Assembly: GCA_016197205.1 (NCBI GenBank) | Contig: JACPWG010000066.1 | Coordinates: forward strand, 41,221-105,220 | Reading direction: 5' to 3' | Source: Planctomycetota bacterium | Lineage (GTDB): Bacteria > Planctomycetota > MHYJ01 > WSZJ01 > JACPWG01 | DNA length: 64,000 bases | Part shown: positions 52,379 to 61,523 of the stretch, in pieces | Layout: each line of letters opens with the position of its first letter | How positions within the stretch are numbered: the stretch's first letter is position 1 | Notes under the pieces: model-generated | What the model saw: only the letters and a program-made list of their open reading frames with translations | What the model was told of the DNA's origin: nothing | The model's database searches: none | Made by a program: the position numbers and the translations under genes

Positions 52379-55084
52379 ATGACTCCCCATGCGCCGGCCC
52401 CCCAAGATCCTCGCCTGGCCGCCGGGTCGGCCGCCCACCCGTCCTCCGAGCCGGCCGCCCGGACCACGCCCCCTCCCTCACCTCAGGTTCCACCGGGAAA
52501 CGGCGTCCCCGTTGCCCGGCCCACCTCTCCGTCCCGCTGGGAGTCCCCAAAGGCCCTCGCTCTCTTCGCTTTCCTTGCCCTCGCTTTCCACTTGCCCGTC
52601 CTCGCCCAGGAACGCTTCTTTCTCGCCGCCGACATCCTCCAGACCGAATTCCCCTGGCGCCCCACCGACTCCGGTTTCCTCCCCTACAACCACTGGCTCA
52701 ATGACGGTCCACACCTTTTTTTTCCGTCCCAGAAACGCTTCGTGGAGGCCCTCCACGCCGGACGCGCGCCGCTCTGGGAACCCTCCATCGGCTGCGGCAT
52801 TCCCAACTACGTCTTGGAGCTGCGCAAAGTCATTCTCCCCTATCGCTTCCTCCTCGCGACCGGCCTGGATCCCCTCCTCTCCACGGCCCTGCTCCACCTC
52901 CTCTCCATGACCCTCGGCGGCTGGTGCTTCTTCCTCCTGCTCCGCCGTGCCATGAACCTCCCCCCGGCCGCAGCACTGTTCGGCGGCGCCCTCTGGATGT
53001 TCAATGGCTTCATCCTGGTGAATCTCCAACTCGAATACGACCCCTACCTCGTCCTTTTCCCGTGGCTCACCCTCGGCCTGGTCGAACTCCTCGCCCGCCC
53101 TTCCGGCCCTCGGCTCGCCGGCGCCGTTCTCGCCTCGGCCTGCACCGCCATGGAATTCGCCCAGTTGGGTCTCTATGTGCTCCTCGCCTCGAACGCCTAC
53201 GCGCTCCTTCGCATCGCGGGACAGCCCTCCTGGCCCCTCCGTGCCCGCCGGACGGGCCTCCTCGGCCTCACTGCGCTCCTGGGCGCCGCCCTGTCGGCAC
53301 TGTACGTGCTCCCCCTCAGTTCCTTCGCCCTGCTCAGCCAGCGCGCCCCACGCAGCTTCGAGGAAATCACCAGCGGCCGCGTCGGCAAGTTCTCGCCGGA
53401 CAACCTCGTGAATCTCCTGGTCCCGAATTTCTGGGGCAGCCCCGTCGATTCCTTCTACTATTATGTAGGCGGCCACTTTTGCGAAATCTGCGCCTACATT
53501 GGCATGCTCTCCCAGCTCCTCGCTGGGATCGCCTTCGCGGGCGGCGCTCGCGAAAGGCGGCGGGACGAATTCTTCTTCGGCCTCCTCGCGCTCCTCTCCC
53601 TGCTCATGGCCATGGGCACCTGGGCCTACTTTCCCTTCTTCGCCCTCGTCCCCGGCGGTAATCGCTTCACCGCGATCTCGCGCGTCCTCCTCGTCTTCTG
53701 CTTTGCCGTCGCCGCCCTCGCAGCCTTCGGCCTGGATCGCGTCGCGCGCGCCGCCCGCTCCTGGTCCGCCGCGACGCCGCCACGCAGGCTCGCGGATCCT
53801 CGTCACTCGGCCCTCGGCCTGCTCCTCCTCCTGCTCGCCGGCACTTCCCTGATGCTGCTTGGCCTACGCGCCCTCCACGCCTTGCGCCACGCGGGAGCCG
53901 AGGTCCAGCCCGGAGACAACGTCTACTGGCAAATTCCGGATGCCAGTCTCGCCCTGGCCCTCGCCTCCACCGGCCTCGTCGCCATCCTTCTCACAAGCCG
54001 ACGCGCCTTCCTTACCTCAGCGGCGCTCCTCGCGCTGTCGGCCGGGACCGTGTTCGAGCTCGCCCGGTTTGGCTTCCGGTTCCAGAGCACCTGCTCCCGC
54101 ACGGAGGTCTTTCCCGAAACCCCAGGCCTTCGCCTCCTGCGCCAGGATCGGTCCCTCTTCCGCCTGGTGTCCCTCAACCCACCTGATGATTACGAAGGAA
54201 GGCGCGGCAATTTGGCCGTGCTGCCACCCAACGAGGCGAGCGTCTTCGGACTCTGCGACGTCGCCGCGAAGGCCGGCCTCCTCCCCCAACGCTTCGTCGA
54301 CTTGGTCGAGCAAATCGAACACCGCAAGCGCCTTGACAAGCAACCCCTCGGGAATGTTCTCTTCCCCCTCTCCAACGCCGACCCGGGACGCTACGGGCTC
54401 CTCAACGTCAAGTACTTCCTCTCCCACCCGGGTTTTCCCCCCCCCGATCCGCTCCTCGTGAAGGTCTACGATGGTGAGCTCGCGATCTGGAAAAATCCCC
54501 ACTGCTTCCCCCGCGCCTTCGTCGTTCATGGCGTGCAATGGATCGTGGAGGGTGCCCGCGCGGAGATCGACGCCCTGCTCGATTCCCATTTCGACTTCGG
54601 TCGAGCGGCCATCGTCAGCGGAGCCCGCGCAACAGACCCCGCCGACGCGGCCGCCGCCCTCGCCGTCGTCGACCACCGCCCCGCCCCAGGCTCCCCACCC
54701 TTGGCCTTGCCGACTCCGGTCGATGTGGTCGCGTACAGGGAGGGCCATGTGCTTCTGCGGAGCCGCCTGCCCGCGCCCGGAATGCTCGTGTTCCTCGAAA
54801 ACGCCTTCCCCGGCTGGGAAGCGCGCGTCGACGGCGAGCCCGTGCAGGTCCGCGTAGCAGACGTGTGCTTCATCGGCGTGCCACTCCCACCCGGCCCCCA
54901 CCAGATCGCGCTCGACTTCAGACCCCCTGCAGTCAGGCTTGGTGTCGCCCTCTCCGCGGGAACGGCCGTGATTTTGCTCGGGATCCTGGTGGCAGGCCGT
55001 CTGCGAGCCGCCCGGCCCCCTTCGCTTCAAGACAGTCCTCACGGCGGCAACGGGGCCGCCCTCACTCCCATGCCTGGAGGTTGA
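52379..55084 (+). CDS. YfhO-like multi-pass membrane protein (GT-C-type fold)
   Basis: 901 aa from ATG 52379; an upstream TTG would add 31 residues without hydrophobic character. A Pro-rich cytoplasmic N-terminus precedes a first helix ('ALALFAFLALAFHLPVLA'), then 'ADILQTEFPWR' and many transmembrane helices to about residue 580. A large soluble domain and a last helix ('LGVALSAGTAVILLGILVAG') follow. 'FLENAFPGWEARVDGEPVQV' near the C-terminus is a hallmark of the YfhO family, whose members are linked to glycosylation of cell-envelope polymers. The acidic 'LQTEFPWR' loop after the first helix resembles the catalytic region of lipid-linked glycosyltransferases. Only 4 nt separate it from the next gene. 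Confidence 0.88.
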   Translation: MTPHAPAPQDPRLAAGSAAHPSSEPAARTTPPPSPQVPPGNGVPVARPTSPSRWESPKALALFAFLALAFHLPVLAQERFFLAADILQTEFPWRPTDSGFLPYNHWLNDGPHLFFPSQKRFVEALHAGRAPLWEPSIGCGIPNYVLELRKVILPYRFLLATGLDPLLSTALLHLLSMTLGGWCFFLLLRRAMNLPPAAALFGGALWMFNGFILVNLQLEYDPYLVLFPWLTLGLVELLARPSGPRLAGAVLASACTAMEFAQLGLYVLLASNAYALLRIAGQPSWPLRARRTGLLGLTALLGAALSALYVLPLSSFALLSQRAPRSFEEITSGRVGKFSPDNLVNLLVPNFWGSPVDSFYYYVGGHFCEICAYIGMLSQLLAGIAFAGGARERRRDEFFFGLLALLSLLMAMGTWAYFPFFALVPGGNRFTAISRVLLVFCFAVAALAAFGLDRVARAARSWSAATPPRRLADPRHSALGLLLLLLAGTSLMLLGLRALHALRHAGAEVQPGDNVYWQIPDASLALALASTGLVAILLTSRRAFLTSAALLALSAGTVFELARFGFRFQSTCSRTEVFPETPGLRLLRQDRSLFRLVSLNPPDDYEGRRGNLAVLPPNEASVFGLCDVAAKAGLLPQRFVDLVEQIEHRKRLDKQPLGNVLFPLSNADPGRYGLLNVKYFLSHPGFPPPDPLLVKVYDGELAIWKNPHCFPRAFVVHGVQWIVEGARAEIDALLDSHFDFGRAAIVSGARATDPADAAAALAVVDHRPAPGSPPLALPTPVDVVAYREGHVLLRSRLPAPGMLVFLENAFPGWEARVDGEPVQVRVADVCFIGVPLPPGPHQIALDFRPPAVRLGVALSAGTAVILLGILVAGRLRAARPPSLQDSPHGGNGAALTPMPGG

Positions 55085-55088
55085 CGTC

Positions 55089-55967
55089 ATGCGCCTCAAG
55101 AAACCGCGACTCGGCTTCGCCTCTGTCGCCACCGCCCGCTCCCGCCCCTTTTTCCTCCCGGGCCTCCTGCTCTGCGCCTCGGCCGTAACCTGGCTGTCGC
55201 TCGTCTCCGCACAGGAAAAGCCGGTCGCGACGAGTGCATCGAGCGTGCGCCTAGGGGCCGCCACCCGCGCTCCAACCGCGGACGAGGGCGAGAAGCTCGG
55301 CCTATCGGACATCCAGGGCCGATGGCTCGGGCGGATCGTTACGTCCGTCCACCCGGGCGGACCCGCCAAGGACGCGGGCCTCGCCGTCGGGGACGCTCTC
55401 CTGAGGCTGGACAAAAACGAGCTCTACTCCGACGACGAGTTGAACGATTTCTTGCAGCTCGCGCCAACCGGCGCACGCGTCCAGGCCTCCATCCGGCGGG
55501 CGGGCAACCCGGCCGAGGAGGCGCTTACGCTTCGGCTTGCGGACCCGGAGGCGCGGGCCGATGGCACGCACGAGACGGATGCGCAACCCGCCACGGACCG
55601 ATTCCGCTGGCAAGTCGCCGGGCTCGCCCAACTCGACCATGCCATCGTCGCGGCCCGGAAGGCCGGAGGACCCGTCCTTGTCGGCCTCTCCGGCGCGGAG
55701 ACCTGATGACCCGACACACGTTTCGAGGGCGGTTCGCTCTCGACAATCCTCGACGATCCCGGCGTGCTCAAGGCCGCCGCGCGCTTTTCACGAGTCCTGA
55801 TCCGCCGGCCGCTCGCCTACCGCTTCCGAAAGCAGTACCCGGGCGTCCCCATCCCGGGCCTCGTTTTTTTGGATGGAAGCGGCAAGCTGCTCGGCTCCAC
55901 CCCGCTTCGGGCCGATGTCTCCCCGCAGGAGGTCGCGAAGACGCTCAACGAAGTGAAGTCGCAATGA
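55089..55967 (+). CDS. PDZ / thioredoxin-like protein with two tandem in-frame TGA (candidate Sec-Sec selenoprotein)
   Basis: ATG 55089 follows GGAGG by eight bases. Signal anchor 'FFLPGLLLCASAVTWLSLVSA', then a PDZ domain (about 70-150: 'VTSVHPGGPAKDAGLAVGDALLRLD') and a thioredoxin-like fold from about 170. Conventional translation stops at 55704 after 'PVLVGLSGAET'. The same frame holds TGA TGA at 55704-55709 and then stays open to 55967, encoding 'ILDDPGVLKAAARFSRVLI' and 'QYPGVPIPGLVFLDGSGKLL', the second half of a thioredoxin fold with its cis-Pro. The two TGAs fall where the CxxC motif belongs. A stem-loop with a GTT loop lies 22 nt beyond them. Read through, the protein has 292 residues including two Sec. 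Otherwise it is a pseudogene split by stops. Expected location: periplasm, membrane-anchored. Confidence 0.65.
55723..55743 (+). promoter_or_regulatory. Bacterial SECIS-like stem-loop
   Basis: Arms TCGAGGGCG (55723-55731) and CGCTCTCGA (55735-55743) pair over 9 bp with one G-T wobble; triloop GTT with G first. The loop begins 22 nt after the second TGA and 25 nt after the first. This fits the known bacterial SECIS geometry (loop within about 16-37 nt, G among the first two loop bases). Confidence 0.55.
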
Positions 55968-56582
55968 ACTCGTGCGGGGCTCAAAGCTGGGTTACAGACT
56001 GCGGGCGGCCGGCTCCGGTGGGTGCGCCCCTTGTGGGCGCCCGCGATTGCCCGCAAGTCGTCCGCGTGCGCGGTGTCGCCAAGAGGGTGGGCGCGAGGCC
56101 CGCCCCTACGTCCGGACACGAAAGCGTGTTACCCACACACTGCCCGATTTGAACCATGCCGGGGTAACGACTTTCGCCGGCTCAAGGGGAGCAAAACGGG
56201 GACATGACCTGAATTCCGGAAGGGGCCTGAGTACCGCTCCACGGAAGTCGGTGACCAATAGCCGAAGGCAAGTTCGACCGCCCGCGAGGCGCGCGAGCGA
56301 GGCGTAGTAACCGGCCAGGCCGTGTGGGTCGAATGCGGGACTTTTACACAGAGACGCGGAGACGCAGAGGCCGGGCGTTAAGTCCACCGTCCTCAACCGG
56401 CGACGATCTCTGGCAAGGCGCGGAGAGATTGATTTTAGCTTCACTTCGGCTTGTTGTTCTGGAATTCAGGATCGTGTCCCCCGTTTCGGGGCCGGTTTGA
56501 ACCATGCCCGAAAAAGCCTGCGAAACTTTCGGACCTCCTCCGGGTTAGAATTCCGTTGAACCGACCCAGGAAGGAGGCACGC
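55968..56582. other. 615-bp spacer with inverted repeats
   Basis: No supported gene. GC dyads such as GGGCGCCC/GGGTGCGCCCC near 56020-56045, the inverted pair 56193-56217 / 56461-56486, a GAGACGCGGAGACGCAGAGG word at 56346-56365 whose complement recurs near 30893-30914, and AAGGAGG (56571-56577) as ribosome-binding site of the next gene. Confidence 0.5.
56193..56486. repeat. Inverted pair bounding 294 bp (MITE-like candidate)
   Basis: 56193-56217 (AAAACGGGGACATGACCTGAATTCC region) and the complement of 56461-56486 agree at most positions, differing by one or two insertions. Such GGGGACA...GAATT ends resemble REP-type element borders. The interior has no coding capacity. Confidence 0.4.
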
Positions 56583-58106
56583 ATGCTCGATCGGGTTCTG
56601 ACCGCGGCGCTGCTCTGCGCCGTGCTGCTCGGAGGGGCCGCGCTCCCGGTTTTCGCCCAGGAGGGGGACGATGGCCCCTGCGGGCTCCCGCCCGAGGGCA
56701 AGCCGCAACGGATCAAGGGGGGGGAGTCCTTGCCGCCGCTCCCCTTGCCCGCGACCCCGCTCCGGCGCACCGAGCGCAAGCGTGAACCCGCGCCCCCGAC
56801 CCTCGTCGGCAAGGTCATGTGGGGTGAAACCCACGTCCAGTTCCTCCAGGACGGGCGCAAGTTCAAATACGCGGACTGGAACCTCGACCCAGCCGACCTC
56901 CAGCGCCTGCTCAAAGTGGCCAACAACAAGCTCGGCATCCGCTATCGCCACGCGCCCGTCGAGCCGGCGAGTTGGAGTTTCAATCCTTCCGAGATCCCGA
57001 TCCTCTATTTCACCGGGAAGCGCGCCATCCACTTCACGGACGAGGTGCGCGCGAAGCTGCGGCAGTACGTGGAGGCGGGCGGCTACCTGTGGGGCGACGC
57101 CTGCTCCGGGTCGGATGCCTTCGCCCAGGCCTTCCGGCAGGAAATGGCGGCGATCTTCGCGAATCGTCCCCTGGCCCCCCTGTCTCCCGACCACCCGGTC
57201 TTCTCCTGCTACCAGCCGCTCAAGAAGGTCCAGTACACCCAGGACACGAAGGACCGCCCGGACGGGGCTCCGTTCCTGGAGGGGCTCTACGTCGGCTGCC
57301 GCACGGCGGTCTTTCTCTCGAAGTACGACCTCTCCTGCGCCTGGGACTCGAACCACACCAAGGAGGGCGCCAAGGGCGTGCTGGGAGAGGATGCGATCTC
57401 GATCGGGCTCAACCTGGTGAGTTATTGCCTGGCCTACTACGACCTGGGCAAGTATTTGTCGAAGGAGCGCGTGGTCGAGGCCGAGGAAACGCCCGGGCCG
57501 TCGGACTTCGTCTTCGCCCAGGTCCGCCACTCCGGCAATTGGGATCCGGACCCCTCCGCCTTCGCAAACCTCCTGAAAGCCGTGACCTCCGGGACGAGCA
57601 CGCGAGTGACCTTTCAGAAGAAGCCCGTCCGACTCTCGGACCCCACCCTCCTTTCCTACCCTTTCCTGTACATGACCGGGCACGAGGAGTTCGTCCTCGG
57701 AGACGACGAGGTGGCCGGGCTGCGTCGGTTCGTGTCGAACGGGGGCTTCCTGCTCGTCGATAGCTGCTGCGGGAATCTGGGTTTCGACGCGGCGCTGCGA
57801 CGCGAGCTGAAGCGGGCCTTTCCGAATGCCGCGCTCTCGGACCTGCCCAAGGACCACCCGATCTATGGCACGCAGGAGCACTTGGTGACGGTCGAGTACA
57901 CGCCGAAAGTCCGGGCTACCTTCGGTGAGATGAACGCGCCCTACTTGGAGGGCATCACCCTCGACGGCGCCACACGCGTCGTGTACAGTCGCTTCGACCT
58001 CGGGTGCGGCTGGGAAAATCAGGAGCATCCGTGGGCCAAGGGTGTGCTCGCCAAAGACGCGCTCAGGCTTGGAATCAATGCTGTGGTGTACGCCCTGACG
58101 CACTAG
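56583..58106 (+). CDS. Exported tandem DUF4159 protein
   Basis: 507 aa from ATG 56583 with AAGGAGG five bases upstream. A signal peptide ('LTAALLCAVLLGGAALPVFAQ') and a Pro-rich stretch precede two diverged copies of a DUF4159-type domain (about 80-295 and 310-507). Each has 'YPFLYMTGHEEF..' or 'IPILYFTGKRAIHF', 'GGYLWGDACSG' or 'GGFLLVDSCCG', a 'DHPIY/VF' motif and 'FLEGLYVG..RTAVFLSKYDLSCAWD' or 'YLEGITLDGATRVVYSRFDLGCGW'. The fold resembles a ThuA/glutamine-amidotransferase-like domain without a catalytic triad. In related genomes this family accompanies MoxR-DUF58-BatA genes, as it does here. Confidence 0.88.
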   Translation: MLDRVLTAALLCAVLLGGAALPVFAQEGDDGPCGLPPEGKPQRIKGGESLPPLPLPATPLRRTERKREPAPPTLVGKVMWGETHVQFLQDGRKFKYADWNLDPADLQRLLKVANNKLGIRYRHAPVEPASWSFNPSEIPILYFTGKRAIHFTDEVRAKLRQYVEAGGYLWGDACSGSDAFAQAFRQEMAAIFANRPLAPLSPDHPVFSCYQPLKKVQYTQDTKDRPDGAPFLEGLYVGCRTAVFLSKYDLSCAWDSNHTKEGAKGVLGEDAISIGLNLVSYCLAYYDLGKYLSKERVVEAEETPGPSDFVFAQVRHSGNWDPDPSAFANLLKAVTSGTSTRVTFQKKPVRLSDPTLLSYPFLYMTGHEEFVLGDDEVAGLRRFVSNGGFLLVDSCCGNLGFDAALRRELKRAFPNAALSDLPKDHPIYGTQEHLVTVEYTPKVRATFGEMNAPYLEGITLDGATRVVYSRFDLGCGWENQEHPWAKGVLAKDALRLGINAVVYALTH

Positions 58107-58468
58107 GGGGGCTTCAATCTAGGTTCTGTGGGTTCTTGGTGGCTCTCGCGGCCCCGACCCGCCTCGAAAGCCTGGGGGGGAGAACGAAGGCTCAATTCTC
58201 AATGATCAAGGTTCAAGCAATGCTCAAGACTCAATGCTCAACCCCTCCTTCGCGAGCGTGACCGAATCTCCGGAAATCCGCTGACGAACCAGGTCTGGGA
58301 AGATCGGCGTTGGGGGCTCCGGCCTCCCTGAGCCTTGAACCTTGAGTCTTGACTGAGCCTTGAAAATTGAGCATCGAGAATTCATGTCGCCCTCCTGAGC
58401 GTCAAACGAGCGAGTTATTTTTTTACGGGCCCTTGGTTGCGGCTTCGCCGCGTTAGGGAAGAGGCCGA
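58107..58468. other. 362-bp spacer with text-like repeats
   Basis: Words such as CAATGCTCAA, CTCAAGACTCAATGC and their complements (GAGCCTTGAACCTTGAGTC) at about 58190-58225 and 58325-58385 could fold into a long imperfect hairpin. A TTGGTTGCGGCTTCGCCGCGTTAGGG motif at 58433-58458 (quoted here by position) recurs elsewhere. No gene. Confidence 0.5.
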
Positions 58469-60169
58469 ATGTACAAGATCGTGATCACGGAGGGGACGAA
58501 TCAGGGCTCGCACGTGTCGCTTCGCGGTGAAACGGTCCTTGCCGGGCGAAGCATGGGCTGCGGCCTGCGCCTGCCCGACCACGGGGTCTCCCGAGAGCAC
58601 ACGCGCTTTCGGCGAGATGGGGAGACCTGGTTCGTGGAGGACCTGGGCAGCCGGAACGGGACTCGGCTGAATGGCCGCCGGGTGGAGGGCAGCGAGCGGC
58701 TGACCGCCGGAGACCGGGTGCAAATTGGAAGCGTAACCCTGCAGGTCGTGGCGGGTGAAGGAACAAACGGCCACGGGTCGGAGAGTACGATGTCCAAGAC
58801 CGGCATGGGTGTAGCCGCCGTGGCGGCCGCGGCAGGCCTGGAGACTGGGGCAGGAGCTGGAGGTGGAGGTGGAGGTGGTTCCGGGGCGGGAGGTACCGCC
58901 CTCGCCGCGAGTGCAACGGCTGCCGCGCACGCGGAGGTGTCCGCGGACGAGCCCACCGCCTTCCTGCCGTCCGTGGGCGGTCGCTCCGCGGACGCGAAAG
59001 TGGGGCCCGGCCAGCCCGCCAAGGGCGAGGTGTCGCCCGCGCGCGTGCCCGCGACGGCCGCGACGCAGCGGAACCCCTCCCCCGCCGGAACAGGTCCAGG
59101 AGCGGTCGCGCCGGCGACGCCGGCAGCCGCTGCGGCAGCAGGCGCTCCGGCTATGAAATTCGACTCCCTGGAGGCGGTTCGCCTCTTGCGTGAAGCAAAA
59201 GAGAAAATCCTCGCGGAAGTGCAGAAGGTCATCATCGGTCAGAAGGAAGTCATCGAGCACATTCTCATCTCGATGTTCTCGCGGGGCCACTGCCTCGTCG
59301 TCGGTGTGCCGGGCCTCGCAAAGACCCTGATGGTCCGGACGATCGCCTCCGTGCTGGACCTCGATTTCAAGCGCATCCAGTTCACCCCGGACCTCATGCC
59401 CTCCGACATCACGGGGACGGACATTCTCGAGGAGGATCCGGAGACCCACGAGCGGAACTACAAGTTCATCCGTGGGCCGATTTTCGCGAACATCATCCTC
59501 GCGGACGAGATCAACCGCACGCCGCCGAAAACCCAGGCCGCGCTTCTGGAGGCGATGCAAGAATACCGCGTCACGGCCTCCGGCTACTCCTACGAGCTGA
59601 AGCAGCCCTTCTTTGTGCTCGCGACACAGAACCCGATCGAGCAGGAGGGCACTTACCCGTTGCCCGAGGCGCAGCTCGATCGCTTCATGTTCAGCATCCA
59701 GATCGGCTACCCCACGCGGGACGAAGAAGTCGCCATCGTGAAGGCGACGACCCAGGACCAGGGAGCCGCGCCCAGGGTCGTGCTCTCGGCCCAGCACATC
59801 CTCGACCTCCAGAAGATCGTCCGCAAACTCCCGGTCTCCGATTACGTCGTGACCTTCGCCACGCACCTCGTCCGGACGACCCGGCCCAAGTCGCCGGAAG
59901 CGCTGCCCTTCATCAACGACTTCGTCGCCTGGGGGGCCGGCCCGCGCGCGGCGCAGTGCCTCGTTTTGGGCGCGAAAGCGCGGGCCATCCTCGACGGACG
60001 GGTCAACGTCTCCTGCAACGACGTGAGGGCGGTCGCACCCATCGTGCTCCGACACAGGCTCTTCACGAACTTCAATGCCGATTCCGAGGGTATCACGGCC
60101 GAGGACGTCATTCAGAAGATTCTGAAGGCCGTCCCCGACCCGTCCGAGAAGGATTTGAAGAAGGCGTAG
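58469..60169 (+). CDS. FHA-MoxR fusion: AAA+ ATPase
   Basis: 566 aa. FHA domain at about 1-95 ('VLAGRSMGCGLRL', 'GVSREHTRF', 'GSRNGTRLNG'). A Gly/Ala/Pro-rich linker follows, including a seven-Gly run. The MoxR AAA+ module (about 230-566) has Walker A GVPGLAKT (residue 279), 'TPDLMPSDITGTDILEE', Walker B 'IILADEINRTPPKTQAALLE', 'FVLATQNPIEQEGTYPLPEA' and the arginine-finger region 'QLDRFMF'. MoxR ATPases act as chaperones that mature or activate VWA-domain partners, and the neighbours here are DUF58 and VWA proteins. Fusion to FHA would put the ATPase under Ser/Thr-kinase control. The DUF58 gene begins 4 nt after its stop. Confidence 0.93.
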   Translation: MYKIVITEGTNQGSHVSLRGETVLAGRSMGCGLRLPDHGVSREHTRFRRDGETWFVEDLGSRNGTRLNGRRVEGSERLTAGDRVQIGSVTLQVVAGEGTNGHGSESTMSKTGMGVAAVAAAAGLETGAGAGGGGGGGSGAGGTALAASATAAAHAEVSADEPTAFLPSVGGRSADAKVGPGQPAKGEVSPARVPATAATQRNPSPAGTGPGAVAPATPAAAAAAGAPAMKFDSLEAVRLLREAKEKILAEVQKVIIGQKEVIEHILISMFSRGHCLVVGVPGLAKTLMVRTIASVLDLDFKRIQFTPDLMPSDITGTDILEEDPETHERNYKFIRGPIFANIILADEINRTPPKTQAALLEAMQEYRVTASGYSYELKQPFFVLATQNPIEQEGTYPLPEAQLDRFMFSIQIGYPTRDEEVAIVKATTQDQGAAPRVVLSAQHILDLQKIVRKLPVSDYVVTFATHLVRTTRPKSPEALPFINDFVAWGAGPRAAQCLVLGAKARAILDGRVNVSCNDVRAVAPIVLRHRLFTNFNADSEGITAEDVIQKILKAVPDPSEKDLKKA

Positions 60170-60173
60170 CACG

Positions 60174-61064
60174 ATGCCCGTCAAGGAACGGCTGCTCCCG
60201 CCCGAGGCCCTTGCGCGACTCGCACACCTGAACCTGGTGGCGCGCTGGGTCGTGGAGGGCTTCGTCGGAGGCCTTCATCGAAGCCCCTTCCACGGCTCCA
60301 GCGTCGAATTCGCCGAGTACCGCCAATACGTCCCCGGAGACGACCTGCGGCACTTCGACTGGAAGGCTTTCGGGAAGTCCGACAAGCACTACATCAAGAA
60401 ATTCCAGTCCGAAACCAACTTGAAGGCCTACCTGCTTCTCGACGCTTCGGCGAGCATGAAATATGCGTCGGGGACGATTTCGAAGTTTCGCTACGGCGCC
60501 TGTCTCGCCGCGGCGCTCGCCCACCTCATGGTCCGGCAACAGGATGCCGTCGGACTCGTCGTCTTCGCGGAGCGCATCCTGAAATACATCGCCCCTCGGG
60601 CCAACCCGCGCCATCTCCGCGACCTGACGGCGACCCTTGAAGCGGTGAAGCCCGCGGGCACGACCAGCATCCAGGGCACGCTCCACTACATGGCCGAAAC
60701 CATCAAGCGGCGGGGGCTCGTCCTCCTCATCTCCGACCTCTACGACGACCCGGAGGCGGTCCTCAAGGGACTCAAGCACTTCAGGCATCGCAAGCATGAC
60801 GTGGTGATTTTCCACCTGTTTGACCCGTCCGAACTCGAATTTCCGTTTCAGGTGCTCACGGATTTCAAGGACCTGGAGACCGGTGAAAAAGTCCAAGTGC
60901 GACCCCTCGCCCTGCGCGACGCCTACAAACAACAGTTGGAAGTCTTCGTCTCCCGCTTTCGGCGCGAGTGCGCCGATCGCTGCATCGACTACGAGCGCGT
61001 GGACACCTCCACGCCCTTTGACGTCTTTCTGACAAACTATCTGAGCCGTCGCATGCGCGACTAG
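60174..61064 (+). CDS. DUF58 domain protein (VWA-like)
   Basis: 296 aa, full length for the cytoplasmic DUF58 subgroup. Signature segments: 'FVGGLHRSPFHGSSVEFAEY', 'YVPGDDLRHFDWKAFGKSDK', 'YLLLDASASMKY' (MIDAS-type D-x-S-x-S) and 'LVLLISDLYDDPEAV'. No transmembrane helix. In many bacteria DUF58 proteins are encoded beside MoxR ATPases and are their likely substrates; the 4-nt gap to the FHA-MoxR gene agrees. A MITE-like element follows its stop by 17 bp, separating it from the BatA-type gene. Confidence 0.93.
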   Translation: MPVKERLLPPEALARLAHLNLVARWVVEGFVGGLHRSPFHGSSVEFAEYRQYVPGDDLRHFDWKAFGKSDKHYIKKFQSETNLKAYLLLDASASMKYASGTISKFRYGACLAAALAHLMVRQQDAVGLVVFAERILKYIAPRANPRHLRDLTATLEAVKPAGTTSIQGTLHYMAETIKRRGLVLLISDLYDDPEAVLKGLKHFRHRKHDVVIFHLFDPSELEFPFQVLTDFKDLETGEKVQVRPLALRDAYKQQLEVFVSRFRRECADRCIDYERVDTSTPFDVFLTNYLSRRMRD

Positions 61065-61080
61065 GGGCCCGCGAGATGGC

Positions 61081-61215
61081 CTAGTGGCCCGTTGACGAAG
61101 TCCAGTCACGATGCCTGGGGGCACGGGCCTCCGGCCCGCGCGAACGGCCGCATGGGTTACGACCCGCCGTGGCGGAGTTGACGACTGTGTCCGAAGGTCG
61201 TCAACGGGCCACTAG
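61081..61215. mobile_element. MITE-like element, short form
   Basis: 135 bp bounded by perfect 17-bp terminal inverted repeats (CTAGTGGCCCGTTGACG at the left, its complement at 61199-61215). The TIRs begin and end with CTAG. The interior shares GATGCCTGGGGGCACGGGCC and the right-hand GTTGACGACTGTGTCCGAAG with the long form at 22175-22348. Non-coding. Confidence 0.75.
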
Positions 61216-61270
61216 CAGCCGTTCGAGCAACCGTGCAGCGGTTCGTATGGCGGTTCCAACGGCCGCTCGT

Positions 61271-61300
61271 CACGGAACCGCGAGCGTGAGCGAGCGGTCT
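61271..61300 (+). repeat. Dispersed imperfect palindrome, copy 4
   Basis: Variant with core CGAGCGTGAGCGAGCGG, more nearly palindromic than the 11661 and 26029 copies. Confidence 0.7.
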
Positions 61301-61523
61301 CGCCGCATACGTCGGTCGCGCGTCCCCCGACTCGCCGATCCCGTTGAGGTGTAGCCGTACACATCGGCGGCAAACCGTCGGAGCACGGCGCTGCCGTGCC
61401 CCATCGCCCGCAGCAACCGCCGCCGTGCCCCCTTCACGGCACAGGCAGCCTCTGTCGGCCCCGCGCGACGGCTTCGGCGCCGCCACCTTGAAGCGCTTCC
61501 GCATTCGGTCAAGGCAAGGCCCC

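Noticed and set aside
55764..55967. Independent small gene starting at GTG 55764
   Set aside because: No ribosome-binding site, and it is in the same frame as the upstream PDZ gene; its sequence is the second half of a thioredoxin fold, so read-through or a split gene explains it better.
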